Positions 37,557 through 48,150 of a DNA stretch of 64,000 bases are shown in pieces. The stretch's first letter is position 1. Each line of letters begins with the position of its first letter. The stretch is from Mucilaginibacter xinganensis (GTDB lineage: Bacteria; Bacteroidota; Bacteroidia; Sphingobacteriales; Sphingobacteriaceae). Under the pieces are notes generated by a model. That model had not been told where the DNA came from and searched no databases. It was given only the letters and a program-made list of their open reading frames with translations. The position numbers and the translations under genes were made by a program. Where the stretch lies: the NCBI GenBank assembly GCA_026225055.1, contig JAMFSA010000248.1:127332-191331 (forward strand), in the 5' to 3' direction.

Positions 37557-38918
37557 ATGAAGTATATCTGCTCACTAGCTATTTTGCTTTTTGTTAGCTG
37601 GTACAATCCCTCTATCGCGCAAAATGTTGCACCAACACCTCCTATGGGCTGGAATAGTTATAACTGTTTTGGCTCAGCTGTACATGAGAATGAAGTAAAG
37701 GCTAATGCCGATTACGTGGCGCAAAATCTTAAACAATACGGCTGGCAGTATATTGTAGTTGATTTTTTATGGTCGTATGATAATCCTCCAGGTAGCAACG
37801 TAGGCAACCCTTTTCAGAAAAATTTACAGGACGGCTCCTATATTCCCTGGCTTACCATGGATGAGTATGGCAGGTTAACACCGCAGCCAACAAAATTTCC
37901 ATCGGCATTTGGTGGCAAGGGCTTTGCGCCGTTGGCAGCTTATGTACATTCATTAGGTTTAAAGTTTGGTATCCACGTAATGCGGGGGATTCCGCGCCAG
38001 GCAGTGTGGGCCAAATCGCCGGTAAAAGGCACCAATGGTATAACTGCCGATATGATAGCAGATACCAGTTCAACCTGCCCGTGGATGAACCATATGTATG
38101 GTATTGATATGAAGAAACCCGGGGCGCAGGAATATCTGAACTCAATATTAGAGTTATATGCCTCATGGGGCGTTGATTTTATTAAGGTTGATGATATAGC
38201 AAGGCCTTATCGCGAAGCAGAAATTGAAGGGTACCATAAAGCGATACAAAACAGTGGCAGGCCGATAGTATTAAGCCTGTCGCCAGGTGCCACCGCTTTA
38301 AGTGAAGCGGATCATGCTACAAAAAATGCCAATATGTGGCGTATGGCTGATGATTTTTGGGATAACTGGAAAGAGATAATCGGGATGGTGGGCTATGCCG
38401 AGCAATGGCAGGGTAAAGATGGCCCCGGTCACTGGCCCGATTGCGATATGATACAGATAGGCAAGCTATCAAAGCGTGGCCCGGTTGGTGAGGAACGTTA
38501 CAGCAGGTTTACACCCGATGAGGAGTATACCCACATGACCTTCTGGAGCATTTTCCGGTCGCCATTAATGCTGGGCGGCAACCTGCCCGAGAACAGGCCA
38601 TTTGAACTGCAACTATTCAATAACAGCGAAGTTATTGCCGTAAACCAGCAAGGCGAAAACCCGCGTGAGCTTTACCGTAAAGATGACAGTATGGTATGGT
38701 ATTCGCATGTGCCAAACAGCAAGGATCTGTACGTAGCCCTGTTTAATCTTGGCGAAGCCACTGGCGATGTAAGCGTAGATTTTGCATCGTTAGGACTAAA
38801 AGGCAAGGTGAAAGTAAGGGATCTCTGGAAAAAACAGGATATAGGTTCGTTTAGCAAAAGTTATCATCAACAGGTGAATAAACATGGCGCGGCTTTGTTT
38901 AAACTATCTGTAAAATAA
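37557..38918 (+). CDS. GH27 alpha-galactosidase
   Basis: A 453-residue secreted enzyme with signal peptide MKYICSLAILLFVSWYNPSIAQ. The catalytic barrel begins PPMGWNSYNCFG, the GH27 hallmark. The nucleophile is in DFIKVDD (D212) and the acid/base in RMADD (D265 or D266). A C-terminal beta-sandwich follows about residue 350. It would release terminal galactose from xyloglucan side chains, or from galactomannan given a nearby GH26. It heads an operon with an SGNH esterase (8 bp) and GH43 (14 bp). Confidence 0.93.
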   Translation: MKYICSLAILLFVSWYNPSIAQNVAPTPPMGWNSYNCFGSAVHENEVKANADYVAQNLKQYGWQYIVVDFLWSYDNPPGSNVGNPFQKNLQDGSYIPWLTMDEYGRLTPQPTKFPSAFGGKGFAPLAAYVHSLGLKFGIHVMRGIPRQAVWAKSPVKGTNGITADMIADTSSTCPWMNHMYGIDMKKPGAQEYLNSILELYASWGVDFIKVDDIARPYREAEIEGYHKAIQNSGRPIVLSLSPGATALSEADHATKNANMWRMADDFWDNWKEIIGMVGYAEQWQGKDGPGHWPDCDMIQIGKLSKRGPVGEERYSRFTPDEEYTHMTFWSIFRSPLMLGGNLPENRPFELQLFNNSEVIAVNQQGENPRELYRKDDSMVWYSHVPNSKDLYVALFNLGEATGDVSVDFASLGLKGKVKVRDLWKKQDIGSFSKSYHQQVNKHGAALFKLSVK

Positions 38919-38926
38919 AAACTAAT

Positions 38927-39697
38927 ATGCCATCGTCAAAAGTATCATCAAGAAGAAAATTCTTACAACAGGCATCATTTTTGGGTGCTGCAGCAGTTGC
39001 TGCACCATCAATGCTAACGGCATCGCCATTATCAACCAATGAGAAAGTTGCCGATGGTTATACATTTCTGTTCCAGGGCGATTCCATCACTGATGGTAAC
39101 CGAAGCAGGAATATGGATTGGAACCATGTTTTAGGGCATGGTTATGCCTATCTCATCGCGGCACGATTGTGGTATGATCTGCCGGCAAAAGGATATCATT
39201 TTTTTAACAGGGGGATAAGCGGTAATAAGGTTACAGACCTTGCCCAACGCTGGCAGGATGATGCCATCGCTATAAAACCTGATCTGCTAAGTATATTGGT
39301 TGGTGTGAATGATGTAAACGCCGCTATCTCCGGTGATAAAAACTTTACCGTAGCAAGCTACGAGAACGATTATCGTGCATTACTAACACAAACCAAAAAG
39401 CAGTTACCCTCAACCGAAATTGTTATTTGCGAGCCATTTATACTTCCGGTAGGCAGGGTTAAGGATAACTGGGATAAATGGCAGCAGGAAATAATTGGTA
39501 GACAGCAGGTAGCCAAAAAGCTTGCCGATGAATTTAATCTTATATACGTCCCCTTACAGGAAACCTTTAACCAGGCACTTAAAAAGGCACCTGCCGATTA
39601 CTGGATCTGGGATGGCGTACACCCGATGCCCGGCGGTCACGAATTAATGGCCAGGCAATGGATAAAACAGGTAAATAAAAAGATCAGGATCAGTTAA
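38927..39697 (+). CDS. Exported SGNH/GDSL esterase
   Basis: A 256-residue protein with a twin-arginine-like leader (SSRRKFLQQASFLGAAAVA). SGNH blocks are all visible: FQGDSITDGNR (Ser), GISGN (Gly/Asn region), VGVNDV (Asn) and DGVHPMPGGH (Asp-His). Placed between GH27 and GH43 in one operon, it is probably an acetyl esterase clearing O-acetyl groups from xyloglucan or xylan side chains. The substrate is inferred from context only. Confidence 0.9.
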   Translation: MPSSKVSSRRKFLQQASFLGAAAVAAPSMLTASPLSTNEKVADGYTFLFQGDSITDGNRSRNMDWNHVLGHGYAYLIAARLWYDLPAKGYHFFNRGISGNKVTDLAQRWQDDAIAIKPDLLSILVGVNDVNAAISGDKNFTVASYENDYRALLTQTKKQLPSTEIVICEPFILPVGRVKDNWDKWQQEIIGRQQVAKKLADEFNLIYVPLQETFNQALKKAPADYWIWDGVHPMPGGHELMARQWIKQVNKKIRIS

Positions 39698-39711
39698 CGG
39701 GTTTTAATTAT

Positions 39712-40683
39712 ATGACCAAGAATAAAAGCTTATTTTCTTATTTAATATTATTACTTGTAGCCACTGCATTTAACTGCTCAGCGCAAGGTGATTTTATTAA
39801 AAACCCTATTGTTAATGGTTATTATGCCGATCCTACCATAATTAAGGACAAAGGCATCTATTATATTTATGCTACCATTGATCCATGGGGAGCCGAAGAA
39901 TTGGGTGTTTTAGAAACTAAAGATTTTAAAACCTTCACTCGCAGGCATATTAATTGGCCAACCAAAAAACAATGTACCAGCCCAACATCAGGAGATGCTA
40001 TGGTTTGGGCGCCTTCTATCCGCAAGGTAAACGGTAAGTTTTACATGTACGTTGCTGTTGGCAGCGAGGTTTGGGCAGGGGTGAGTGATCATCCGCTTGG
40101 TCCCTGGAAAAATGCAAAACCCGATAATACGCCATTAGTAACCAAGAATGATTTCCCGCAGGTACATAATATCGACCCCGATTGTTTTATTGATGACGAT
40201 GGTCAGGCTTATTTATATTGGGGATCGGGTTATAACTGGGTAAACGGGCATTGTATGGCAGTTAAGCTAAAAAAGGATATGGTAACTTTTGATGGCAAGC
40301 CAATAGATATTACGCCACCACATTATTTTGAGGCGCCACACCTGGTAAAACGCAAAGGTTTATATTATTTAATGTATTCATACGGTAAGGCTATTGATGG
40401 TACCTATCAAATACGCTACTCAATTGGTAATTCACCTTTAGGCCCGTGGAAAGAAGGAGAAAATGACCCGATACTTTCCACTTCGGCTGATAGCACAACC
40501 TTCGGCCCCGGCCACCATACCGTTTTTAATGAGAATGGCCAATACTACATTTTATATCATCGTATCCATCCTCAGAAAGAGGCATATGTATTAAGGGAAC
40601 TTTGTATTGATAGTTTGAAATTCGATGGTAAAGGCAATATCCTCAGGATCACTCCAACAGGTGTAGCAAACTTCACTAAATAG
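39712..40683 (+). CDS. GH43 arabinofuranosidase/xylosidase-family enzyme
   Basis: A 323-residue secreted five-bladed propeller with signal peptide ending NCSAQ. The catalytic triad of the family is visible: D40 in GYYADPTI (base), D155 in NIDPDCF (pKa modulator) and E207 in YFEAPHL (acid). There is no accessory binding domain. Within the GH27-esterase-GH43 operon it probably removes arabinose or xylose side residues. GH43 subfamily, and so exact specificity, cannot be read by eye. Confidence 0.92.
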   Translation: MTKNKSLFSYLILLLVATAFNCSAQGDFIKNPIVNGYYADPTIIKDKGIYYIYATIDPWGAEELGVLETKDFKTFTRRHINWPTKKQCTSPTSGDAMVWAPSIRKVNGKFYMYVAVGSEVWAGVSDHPLGPWKNAKPDNTPLVTKNDFPQVHNIDPDCFIDDDGQAYLYWGSGYNWVNGHCMAVKLKKDMVTFDGKPIDITPPHYFEAPHLVKRKGLYYLMYSYGKAIDGTYQIRYSIGNSPLGPWKEGENDPILSTSADSTTFGPGHHTVFNENGQYYILYHRIHPQKEAYVLRELCIDSLKFDGKGNILRITPTGVANFTK

Positions 40684-40737
40684 CCGTTTTATTTTGATTG
40701 GCATATCAGCCTTTACGGTTGTTATTTGAATAGCAGG

Positions 40738-40806
40738 TTAACATTTATAATATAAACGTTATCAATACTACTATTCCATCCTTTTTCAGAAGTATAGTTT
40801 TACAGC
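40738..40806 (+). promoter_or_regulatory. Shared leader motifs upstream of GH3 gene
   Basis: TTAACATTT (40738-40746) and AGTTTTACAGC (40796-40806) lie 163 and 103 bp before the GH3 start. Both motifs recur upstream of other transcription units in this locus. A regulator-binding or promoter role is inferred. Confidence 0.35.
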
Positions 40807-40908
40807 ACTAATTATAAACCACTATCGGAATTAATTTCTATGGTGGCTTTGTAATACCACAACCTCTAACAAACAATCAATAACCAAAATTATAATAGAT
40901 CACATTTT

Positions 40909-43068
40909 ATGAAGTATGCAATAGCCAGCGTTATAGCCCTTTTCCTTTTTGTTAATGTTTCGGCACAAAATAATAATGAAGCAGCGCTGCAGGTTAAAAT
41001 AAACGGTATTATTAAAAAAATGACGCTTGAGGAAAAGGTGGCTATGCTGCACGGTAGCGCTACTTTTTATTCAGCAGGTGTTCCGCGTTTAGGTATTCCT
41101 GAAGTAAGTTATGATGATGGCCCATTAGGCGTACGCCGCGAGGAAGAACGCTTTGGCTGGAATTCCGCCAACTGGACAACCGATTCTGCAACATTTCTCC
41201 CCAACGGCTCAGCAATTGCCGCTACCTGGAACCCTGAAATGGCACATAAATATGGTGTTGTAATGGGCGAAGAGGCCAATGCGCGCAAAAAGATAGTAAT
41301 GCTTGCACCTGCATTTAACATTTGCCGCATCCCGCTTTGCGGCCGTACTTATGAGTATTATTCAGAAGATCCTTATCTGAATGGTCAACTGGCTATACAG
41401 GCTGTAAAAGGCATTCAAAGTCAGCATGTGGCAGCCTGTGTAAAACACTTTGCCGCCAATAATCAGGAAGTTAACCGCAGCTCGATCAACGAAATAATTG
41501 ACGAAAGAGCATTGCGCGAAATTTATCTGCCTGCATTTAAAGTTGCCATACAACAAGGTAACGCTTACACTATTATGTCGGCCTATAATAAAATAAATGG
41601 CTATTGGTGTTCTGAAAATGATTTCCTGCTGGATAAAGTACTAAAAACCGAATGGGGCTTTAAAGGCGTAGTTATATCCGACTGGGGCGGCACTCACCAT
41701 ACCGTAGCAGCAGCAAATGCGGGCCTGGATGTTGAAATGGGATCAAGCGGGCCTAATGATCAATGGTACTTTGCAAAGCCTTTGATCGCAGCGGTTAAAA
41801 TAGGCCAGGTTTCAGAAAAAACTATTGATGCCAAAGTAAGGCGGATCCTGTGGATGATCTACCATACCTCCATGAGTACAAATCACCCCAAAGGTTCTAT
41901 CGCTACGCCTGAACATGGTAAAGCGGCATATGATATCGCCTCAGAATCAATTGTATTATTAAAAAATGACGATCATTTACTGCCTTTAAATGCTGATAAG
42001 GTTAAAAGTATAGCAGTGATCGGTGACAACGCTACACGCACTTTTGCTACAGGCGGCTTTGGCGCAAGTGTAAAGGTTAAATATGAGATAAACGCGCTAA
42101 CTGGTATCAGATCACGGTTTGGAAAAATTGCCGATATTAAATTTGCACAAGGTTATAAAGCCAATTATTTAGCAAACAATACTGCCGAGCAAAACGCAGG
42201 ATATGATAAACCTGACCAAACTTTAATTGATCAGGCTGTGGCCTTAGCAAAAACAACAGATGTAGCCATAGTATGTATCGGCTCAAACCGTGAGTATGAG
42301 AGCGAAAACCACGACCGTAAAAATCTGTCTTTGCCCTTTGGCGAACAAGCGCTGGTTAACGCGGTTACTGCTGCTAATTCTAAAACCATCGTTGTGATAA
42401 TGGCAGGTGCACCTTATGATCTAAACGAGATCAAAAAAACAAATAATACCATAGTTTGGTCATGGTTTAACGGTACCGAGGCAGGTAATGCTTTGGCTGA
42501 TGTATTAAAAGGCGTTGTAAATCCATCCGGTAAAATGCCATTCACCTTCCCTGTATCATTAAGTGATTCACCGGCTATCGCTTTGGACACTTACCCGGGT
42601 AAAGATACCACCACTACTTATAAAGAGGGGATATTGGTAGGATACCGCTGGTATGATACCAAAAAGATCGACCCATTATATTGTTTTGGTTACGGACTGT
42701 CATACACCAGTTTTACTTATACCGGTTTATCAACCGATAAAAAGAACTATACCCCTGCAGATAAAATTGTGGCGACAGTAAAGGTTAAAAACTCAGGAAG
42801 TGTGGCCGGTAAAGAAATTGTGCAGCTCTATGTTAGCAAAGTAAACTCATCGGTGCCAAGGGCTGATAAGGAACTAAAGGCATTTAAGAAAATAATGATA
42901 ACTCCGGGTAACATATCGTCAGTTTCGGTTAACATAAATGTAAGCGACCTGGCTTATTGGAGTGATAAATTGAGCAAGTGGGTAGTTGAACCTGGTGAAT
43001 ACAAACTCATGGCAGCTTCATCATCAAAGGATATAAGGCAAATAGCCTCATTTAACGTAAGTAAATAG
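40909..43068 (+). CDS. GH3 beta-glucosidase-family enzyme
   Basis: A 719-residue secreted enzyme with signal peptide MKYAIASVIALFLFVNVSAQ. The N-terminal barrel has KHFAANNQE and the nucleophile D258 in VVISDWGG. The alpha/beta sandwich (about 340-540) has the probable acid/base Glu in REYESENHDR. A C-terminal fibronectin-III-like domain (about 610-715) completes the normal three-domain form. It would cleave glucose (or xylose) from the non-reducing end of oligosaccharides in the periplasm. It is monocistronic, with about 220-bp leaders on both sides. Confidence 0.94.
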   Translation: MKYAIASVIALFLFVNVSAQNNNEAALQVKINGIIKKMTLEEKVAMLHGSATFYSAGVPRLGIPEVSYDDGPLGVRREEERFGWNSANWTTDSATFLPNGSAIAATWNPEMAHKYGVVMGEEANARKKIVMLAPAFNICRIPLCGRTYEYYSEDPYLNGQLAIQAVKGIQSQHVAACVKHFAANNQEVNRSSINEIIDERALREIYLPAFKVAIQQGNAYTIMSAYNKINGYWCSENDFLLDKVLKTEWGFKGVVISDWGGTHHTVAAANAGLDVEMGSSGPNDQWYFAKPLIAAVKIGQVSEKTIDAKVRRILWMIYHTSMSTNHPKGSIATPEHGKAAYDIASESIVLLKNDDHLLPLNADKVKSIAVIGDNATRTFATGGFGASVKVKYEINALTGIRSRFGKIADIKFAQGYKANYLANNTAEQNAGYDKPDQTLIDQAVALAKTTDVAIVCIGSNREYESENHDRKNLSLPFGEQALVNAVTAANSKTIVVIMAGAPYDLNEIKKTNNTIVWSWFNGTEAGNALADVLKGVVNPSGKMPFTFPVSLSDSPAIALDTYPGKDTTTTYKEGILVGYRWYDTKKIDPLYCFGYGLSYTSFTYTGLSTDKKNYTPADKIVATVKVKNSGSVAGKEIVQLYVSKVNSSVPRADKELKAFKKIMITPGNISSVSVNINVSDLAYWSDKLSKWVVEPGEYKLMAASSSKDIRQIASFNVSK

Positions 43069-43285
43069 ATAAAATGGCCCAGGTTAACATTTTTGCGATA
43101 TAATGAAACATTCGTTATGATGCAGGTTAATCAAAGCATCTACCTTTAGTTTAATATTATAAGCCAATTATAAACAATAAACCAAACATGCCATACTCAA
43201 TCTTTATAACTGTAACCCGGTAAGCCATTTTTCAATGTTGCTTATTAGTACAGGTATAAATTGTGGTTGCTGTTGAATACATAAC

Positions 43286-44374
43286 ATGGGATATTTAAGT
43301 TTCAAAAAGCAAGACGTATACTGCCCGAAAAACAAAGGGTTAGCGTTTACTGAAAATATCGGTATAAATCATACTGTATATTTCATCAGGATAAACGCCC
43401 TGCTTGCACTATTAGTATTCCTTTCAATCAATTTATCTGCTCAATCATTTGCTCCTGTAAATAAGAACGCTACACCCGAGGCTAAGAACCTTTTAAAATA
43501 CCTGTACAGTATTAGCGGGAAATCAATTTTATCAGGCGAGCATGGTGGGGGTAACCGGTTTTTAGATAGCACCAAATCTATATCAGGTAAATATCCTGCT
43601 GTATGGGGTAGTGATTTTATTTGGTCGGGTGCTGATGGTGGCGGCCAGAAAGTTGTAAACGAAGCTATTGCGAACTACAAAAAAGGATATATCATCGCGC
43701 TAATGTATCACCAGGGAAGGCCAATGGATAACCCACCATATGGTTTTAAAGAAAGTGTGCAGGCAAAAGTAACTGACGAGGAATGGACCCAGATTACAAC
43801 ACCCAATACCGAACTCAATAAAAAATGGCTTGCCCAGGTTGATACCATAGCACACTATTTAAAAGAATTGCAGGATGCACATGTGCCTGTGCTTTGGCGT
43901 CCATACCACGAGATGAACGGCGTATGGTTTTGGTGGGGCAACAGGCCAGGTAAAAACGGCGTGCAAAAATTATGGACAATGATGTATGATAGGTTTGTTA
44001 ACTATCATCATTTAAATAACCTGTTATGGGTATGGGGCGCTAATGGCCCAAGAGATATCCCACAGGATGAAGCTTATTCATATAAAGGTTTTTATCCAGG
44101 CGCAAAATATGTGGATGTTTTGGGCACTGATATCTATCACTCGGATTACGAACAGAAAGATTATAACGAGTTACTGGAACTGGCTAATGGAAAAGTAATG
44201 GCACTAACCGAAGTAGGAGAGTTGCCGAAACCTGAAATATTAGCCGCGCAGCCACGATGGGCGTGGTTTATGGTATGGACGGATTTTATCTGGAAGTATA
44301 ATACCCGGGCGCAGGTTAACGCCATATACTCGAGGCCGGAAACCATATCATTGGGTGATCAAAAATGGTATTAA
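43286..44374 (+). CDS. GH26 endo-beta-mannanase-family enzyme
   Basis: A 362-residue protein. The acid/base is E209 in WRPYHEMNG and the nucleophile E309 in ALTEVGE, both GH26 signatures. A hydrophobic signal (INALLALLVFLSINLSAQ) begins only around residue 35, so the annotated N-terminus is longer than usual. A later non-ATG start would make a more typical signal peptide, but no ATG is available. Beta-mannanase is the usual activity, consistent with mannan accompanying xyloglucan in plant walls. It is monocistronic and followed by a long gap before susC. Confidence 0.9.
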   Translation: MGYLSFKKQDVYCPKNKGLAFTENIGINHTVYFIRINALLALLVFLSINLSAQSFAPVNKNATPEAKNLLKYLYSISGKSILSGEHGGGNRFLDSTKSISGKYPAVWGSDFIWSGADGGGQKVVNEAIANYKKGYIIALMYHQGRPMDNPPYGFKESVQAKVTDEEWTQITTPNTELNKKWLAQVDTIAHYLKELQDAHVPVLWRPYHEMNGVWFWWGNRPGKNGVQKLWTMMYDRFVNYHHLNNLLWVWGANGPRDIPQDEAYSYKGFYPGAKYVDVLGTDIYHSDYEQKDYNELLELANGKVMALTEVGELPKPEILAAQPRWAWFMVWTDFIWKYNTRAQVNAIYSRPETISLGDQKWY

Positions 44375-44864
44375 AAGCAGGTTATTTAACAAGCTTTTTA
44401 AATAAAAACGGAATTATTTATACAGATCTGAGTAGATAGAAACTCTGATAAGCGGAATAAATTAATACAATAAAATGATAAAATAGTATCATTTTTTAAA
44501 GGAATATTTTATCTGATATTACTACCCTGATGATTAAGCGATGTGCGTGTAAAAAACAGATGGAATTATATATATAATCATATAAGTAAAACATATCAAT
44601 AGCCTGAAAATCGATCTGAATAATAGCAATTAATTTACATGTATTAGATAGGTTTTTAGAGTAAAGAATGTAAAAATAGTATTACAAATAGCCTGTGCAA
44701 TGATGTAATTTTATTAATCAATTATAACGTGCTAAACCGAGTTTTAAATAAGAATATTTTTCTGAAATTGGTTTGCACACATTGGTTTTTTTAACTGATA
44801 AATAATAATATAAATAAACCCCATTAACCTAATAATACATATCTGAATTTTAAATCCTAAATGA
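44375..44864. promoter_or_regulatory. Long AT-rich leader of susC/susD operon
   Basis: A 490-bp non-coding stretch with no recognisable gene. It contains the palindrome ATTATATATATAAT and a TATTTTTC (-7-like) near 44754. As the leader of the transporter operon it is the expected place for HTCS binding, but I found no certain site. Confidence 0.4.
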
Positions 44865-47800
44865 ATGAAAATGAAGAAAAATTTACTTTTAAGCAAACTA
44901 AATAGCAGCAAAAAATCAGTACTGATTTTGCTGCTTGCTATTTGCACATGCTACTCGTCATTTGCCCAAACCCGGCAAATAACAGGTACGGTAACATCAT
45001 CAAACGATGGTAACCCTGTACCGGGTGCAAGTGTTAAAATTAAAGGAACCTCAAACGGAATTGTTACTGACGTGAACGGCGCCTTTAAATTATCAGTAGC
45101 TCCTGGTGCTACACTTGTTATCAGCTTTATTGGCTATGATACAGAGGAAGTACCTGTGGGTAGCAGAAATGTTTACACTGTTAGGCTGTCGCCTAATACA
45201 AATACTTTAGCAGAGGTTGCTGTAGTATCTATTGGTTACGGTACTACCAAGAAAAAGGACCTGACAGGTGCAGTTAGTTCGGTAACTGCGGCAACAATTG
45301 CTAAGAATCCTGTTACCACTGTAGACCAGGCATTACAAGGCCGTGCAGCAGGTGTGCAGGTTACCAACAACGATGCTTCCCCAGGTGGCAACGTTAGTGT
45401 GGTAATACGTGGTATTGGTAGTTTGGCAAGTAACGGTAATGGGCCGTTATATGTTATTGATGGTTATCCATTGGATAATGGTGGCATTAATAACATTAAC
45501 CCGAATGATATCGCTTCTATAGACGTATTAAAAGATGCATCTGCTACCGCTATTTACGGTATCCGTGCTGCTAATGGCGTTGTTATTATCACTACTAAAA
45601 AAGGTAAAAAAGGTGGTGCCCAGGTATCATTGGATGCTTATGTAGGTTTTCAAAGCAAACCTAAAGAATACAGTGTATTAAACGCGCAGCAATTTGCAAC
45701 CTTATATAATACTGTTGCGGCAGATAAAACACAAAGCGTTCAATTGCCGGCATTCGCGCCATATGCAGATCCTTCATCATTGCATAATATAGATTGGCAA
45801 AATGAAGTTTACCGTACAGGTATAACTCAAAATTACAGTCTTGCCATCCGTGGGGGCGGTGATAAGGTTCAGGCAGCTACATCAATCGGGTATTATGATC
45901 AGAAAGGTATCGTATTAGGCTCATACTTTAAAAGGGTTACATTTGGTAACAATACCGATTACCAGCCTACTAATTGGTTAAAATCATCAACCAGTGTTAA
46001 ATACACTTACCAGGATTCACAAAATCTGTTTGGCAGTAATTTACAAAGTGGCGGTGGTTTAGTTCAATTAACGGAATTACCTCCAACGCTTGATGGTGGT
46101 AACAAGGCTACTTACTTGCCATATGATGGCAATGGTAATTACGGTTTTTATAATCCTAAATTTACTGAGATATCAAGTTATACCAATCCGCTTTATAGCA
46201 TTGGTAACAACCGTAGCTATGGCTTAAGTAACTTTATATTAGCTAATACTTCATTAGAAGCAACTATTATAGATGGGCTTAAAGTTAAATCAAACGTAGG
46301 TATAAACCTAAGTGATTACTCAGGATCTTATTACTCACCTGAAGATGACCGTGAAAACAATCAATATCCGGGTTCTCAGGTAACAAATGCTTTTTATAGC
46401 CAGCATATTAACCAAACTTTTAACTGGTTATGGGAAAATACAATTAGCTATGATAAAACATTTGGAAAGAGCACTATTAATTTACTTGGCGGTGCATCTG
46501 AGCAGAAAACCTTCTGGAGCGGAATGGGCGGCCAGGGTATTCCGCCAAACGGTGTGATACGTGATTTAGCACAAGTTTCAAATCTTAAGCTGGATACAAA
46601 TATCCCTGCGGGTTCAAATAGTGGTAATGGTTCAAATGTTAAAGCCTTACAATCTTATTTTGGTAGGGCAACTTACAATTATGATGACAAGTACCTTATT
46701 ACAGGTACTATAAGAAGGGATGGGTCGTCAGATTTTGCTCCCGGCCACCAATTTGGTACTTTCCCTTCAGGTGCTGTGGCATGGCGAGCTAAAGAAGAAT
46801 CTTTCCTGAAAAATGTTGACTGGTTATCTGAATTAAAATTTAGAGGCAGCTATGGTTTGGTAGGTAATCAGGGCGCTATCTACCCATTCCAGTACGAAGA
46901 GTTATTTTCAACAGGTTACGCAGCTTCTGTTAATGGCGGCGGTGTGGACAACCTTGGCTATCCGTTCAATAAATTATATCAAAATGGTTATGCTACTACT
47001 CAGCCAGAAAATGATAATTTAAGGTGGGAAACTGATTATACGACCGATATTGGTGCTGATATGGCATTTTTGCACGGCGATCTTACACTTACTGTTGATT
47101 GGTTCAACAGGAGATCAAAAGACTTCTTATTAAATATCGCGTTCCCTGCGCAAACCGGTTTTCTTGATGAAACCAGAAATATAGGTAGTATAGATAACAA
47201 AGGCCTTGAGTTTGCAGCTAATTACAACCATAAAGTAAATAGTGACTTTAGTTATGGTGTAACTTTAACGCTTACAACTATTGATAATAAATTAACCAGT
47301 TTAACCTCAGGTACTAATTTTATACAAAACTTTGGTGGTCTAACCGTACCTGCTGATGGCTGGGCAACTTTTTCCGAAACGCATATCGGCCAACCGGTAG
47401 GTGAGTTTTATGGCTATAAATCACTGGGTATTATCCAGAGCCAACCCCAACTTGATGCATTAAATGCATCGGCTGTTGCAAAACATGGTGCAGGTAGTGT
47501 TTATCAAAAAACAACTACCCAGCCGGGTGACCGTTACTTTGCCGATACTAATGGCGATGGTATAGTTGATGCGAATGACCAGGTTAGCCTTGGCAGTCCG
47601 ATTCCTAAATTCTATGGTGGGTTTGATCTTACCGCTTCTTACAAAAACTTCGACTTTAACGCGTATTTCTATGGCGTATATGGTAACAAAATATTTAATT
47701 TCCAGGAAAGCGTTTTGGAAAGCTTACAGAACAGAAGCTTTGTGGGAGTTGAGAACGTTGGTACCGATTACTACAACAATTATTGGACACCTACCAGGCC

Positions 47801-48125
47801 TTCAAATGTTTATGCCAGGGCAAGTGCTAATGACGATGTTGAAGGTAATAACGTTGCATCAAGCGCATACATTCAAAACGGTAGTTTCTTAAAATTAAAA
47901 ACTTTTACAGTAGGTTACACTTTACCGTCAGAGCTTTTGAAAAATTTGGCTATCTCAAAGGTTAGGTTGTATTTCACAACACAAAATCTGTTTACTATCA
48001 CTGGCTATAAGGGTCTGGATCCGGAAGTGGGTATGCAAGGTGGTAATGCAACCCAAAACGGTATAGACACCGGTACTTATCCATCATCAAGATTCTACAC
48101 GCTTGGTGTGGCCGTAACATTTTAG
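44865..48125 (+). CDS. SusC/RagA-family TonB-dependent transporter
   Basis: A 1086-residue outer-membrane protein. Signal peptide (ends SSFAQ), then a carboxypeptidase-regulatory-like beta domain (about 38-115, ITGTVTSSNDGNPVPGASV), then a plug domain (about 125-250) with VDQALQGRAAGVQV and IDVLKDASATAIYGIRAANGVVIITTKKG, the SusC hallmark. The rest is a 22-strand barrel ending in an aromatic residue (VAVTF), as outer-membrane barrels do. It imports oligosaccharides with the SusD encoded 25 bp downstream. It is the only SusC in the window. Confidence 0.97.
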   Translation: MKMKKNLLLSKLNSSKKSVLILLLAICTCYSSFAQTRQITGTVTSSNDGNPVPGASVKIKGTSNGIVTDVNGAFKLSVAPGATLVISFIGYDTEEVPVGSRNVYTVRLSPNTNTLAEVAVVSIGYGTTKKKDLTGAVSSVTAATIAKNPVTTVDQALQGRAAGVQVTNNDASPGGNVSVVIRGIGSLASNGNGPLYVIDGYPLDNGGINNINPNDIASIDVLKDASATAIYGIRAANGVVIITTKKGKKGGAQVSLDAYVGFQSKPKEYSVLNAQQFATLYNTVAADKTQSVQLPAFAPYADPSSLHNIDWQNEVYRTGITQNYSLAIRGGGDKVQAATSIGYYDQKGIVLGSYFKRVTFGNNTDYQPTNWLKSSTSVKYTYQDSQNLFGSNLQSGGGLVQLTELPPTLDGGNKATYLPYDGNGNYGFYNPKFTEISSYTNPLYSIGNNRSYGLSNFILANTSLEATIIDGLKVKSNVGINLSDYSGSYYSPEDDRENNQYPGSQVTNAFYSQHINQTFNWLWENTISYDKTFGKSTINLLGGASEQKTFWSGMGGQGIPPNGVIRDLAQVSNLKLDTNIPAGSNSGNGSNVKALQSYFGRATYNYDDKYLITGTIRRDGSSDFAPGHQFGTFPSGAVAWRAKEESFLKNVDWLSELKFRGSYGLVGNQGAIYPFQYEELFSTGYAASVNGGGVDNLGYPFNKLYQNGYATTQPENDNLRWETDYTTDIGADMAFLHGDLTLTVDWFNRRSKDFLLNIAFPAQTGFLDETRNIGSIDNKGLEFAANYNHKVNSDFSYGVTLTLTTIDNKLTSLTSGTNFIQNFGGLTVPADGWATFSETHIGQPVGEFYGYKSLGIIQSQPQLDALNASAVAKHGAGSVYQKTTTQPGDRYFADTNGDGIVDANDQVSLGSPIPKFYGGFDLTASYKNFDFNAYFYGVYGNKIFNFQESVLESLQNRSFVGVENVGTDYYNNYWTPTRPSNVYARASANDDVEGNNVASSAYIQNGSFLKLKTFTVGYTLPSELLKNLAISKVRLYFTTQNLFTITGYKGLDPEVGMQGGNATQNGIDTGTYPSSRFYTLGVAVTF

Positions 48126-48150
48126 TAAAAACATCATAAATATTAAAGAT

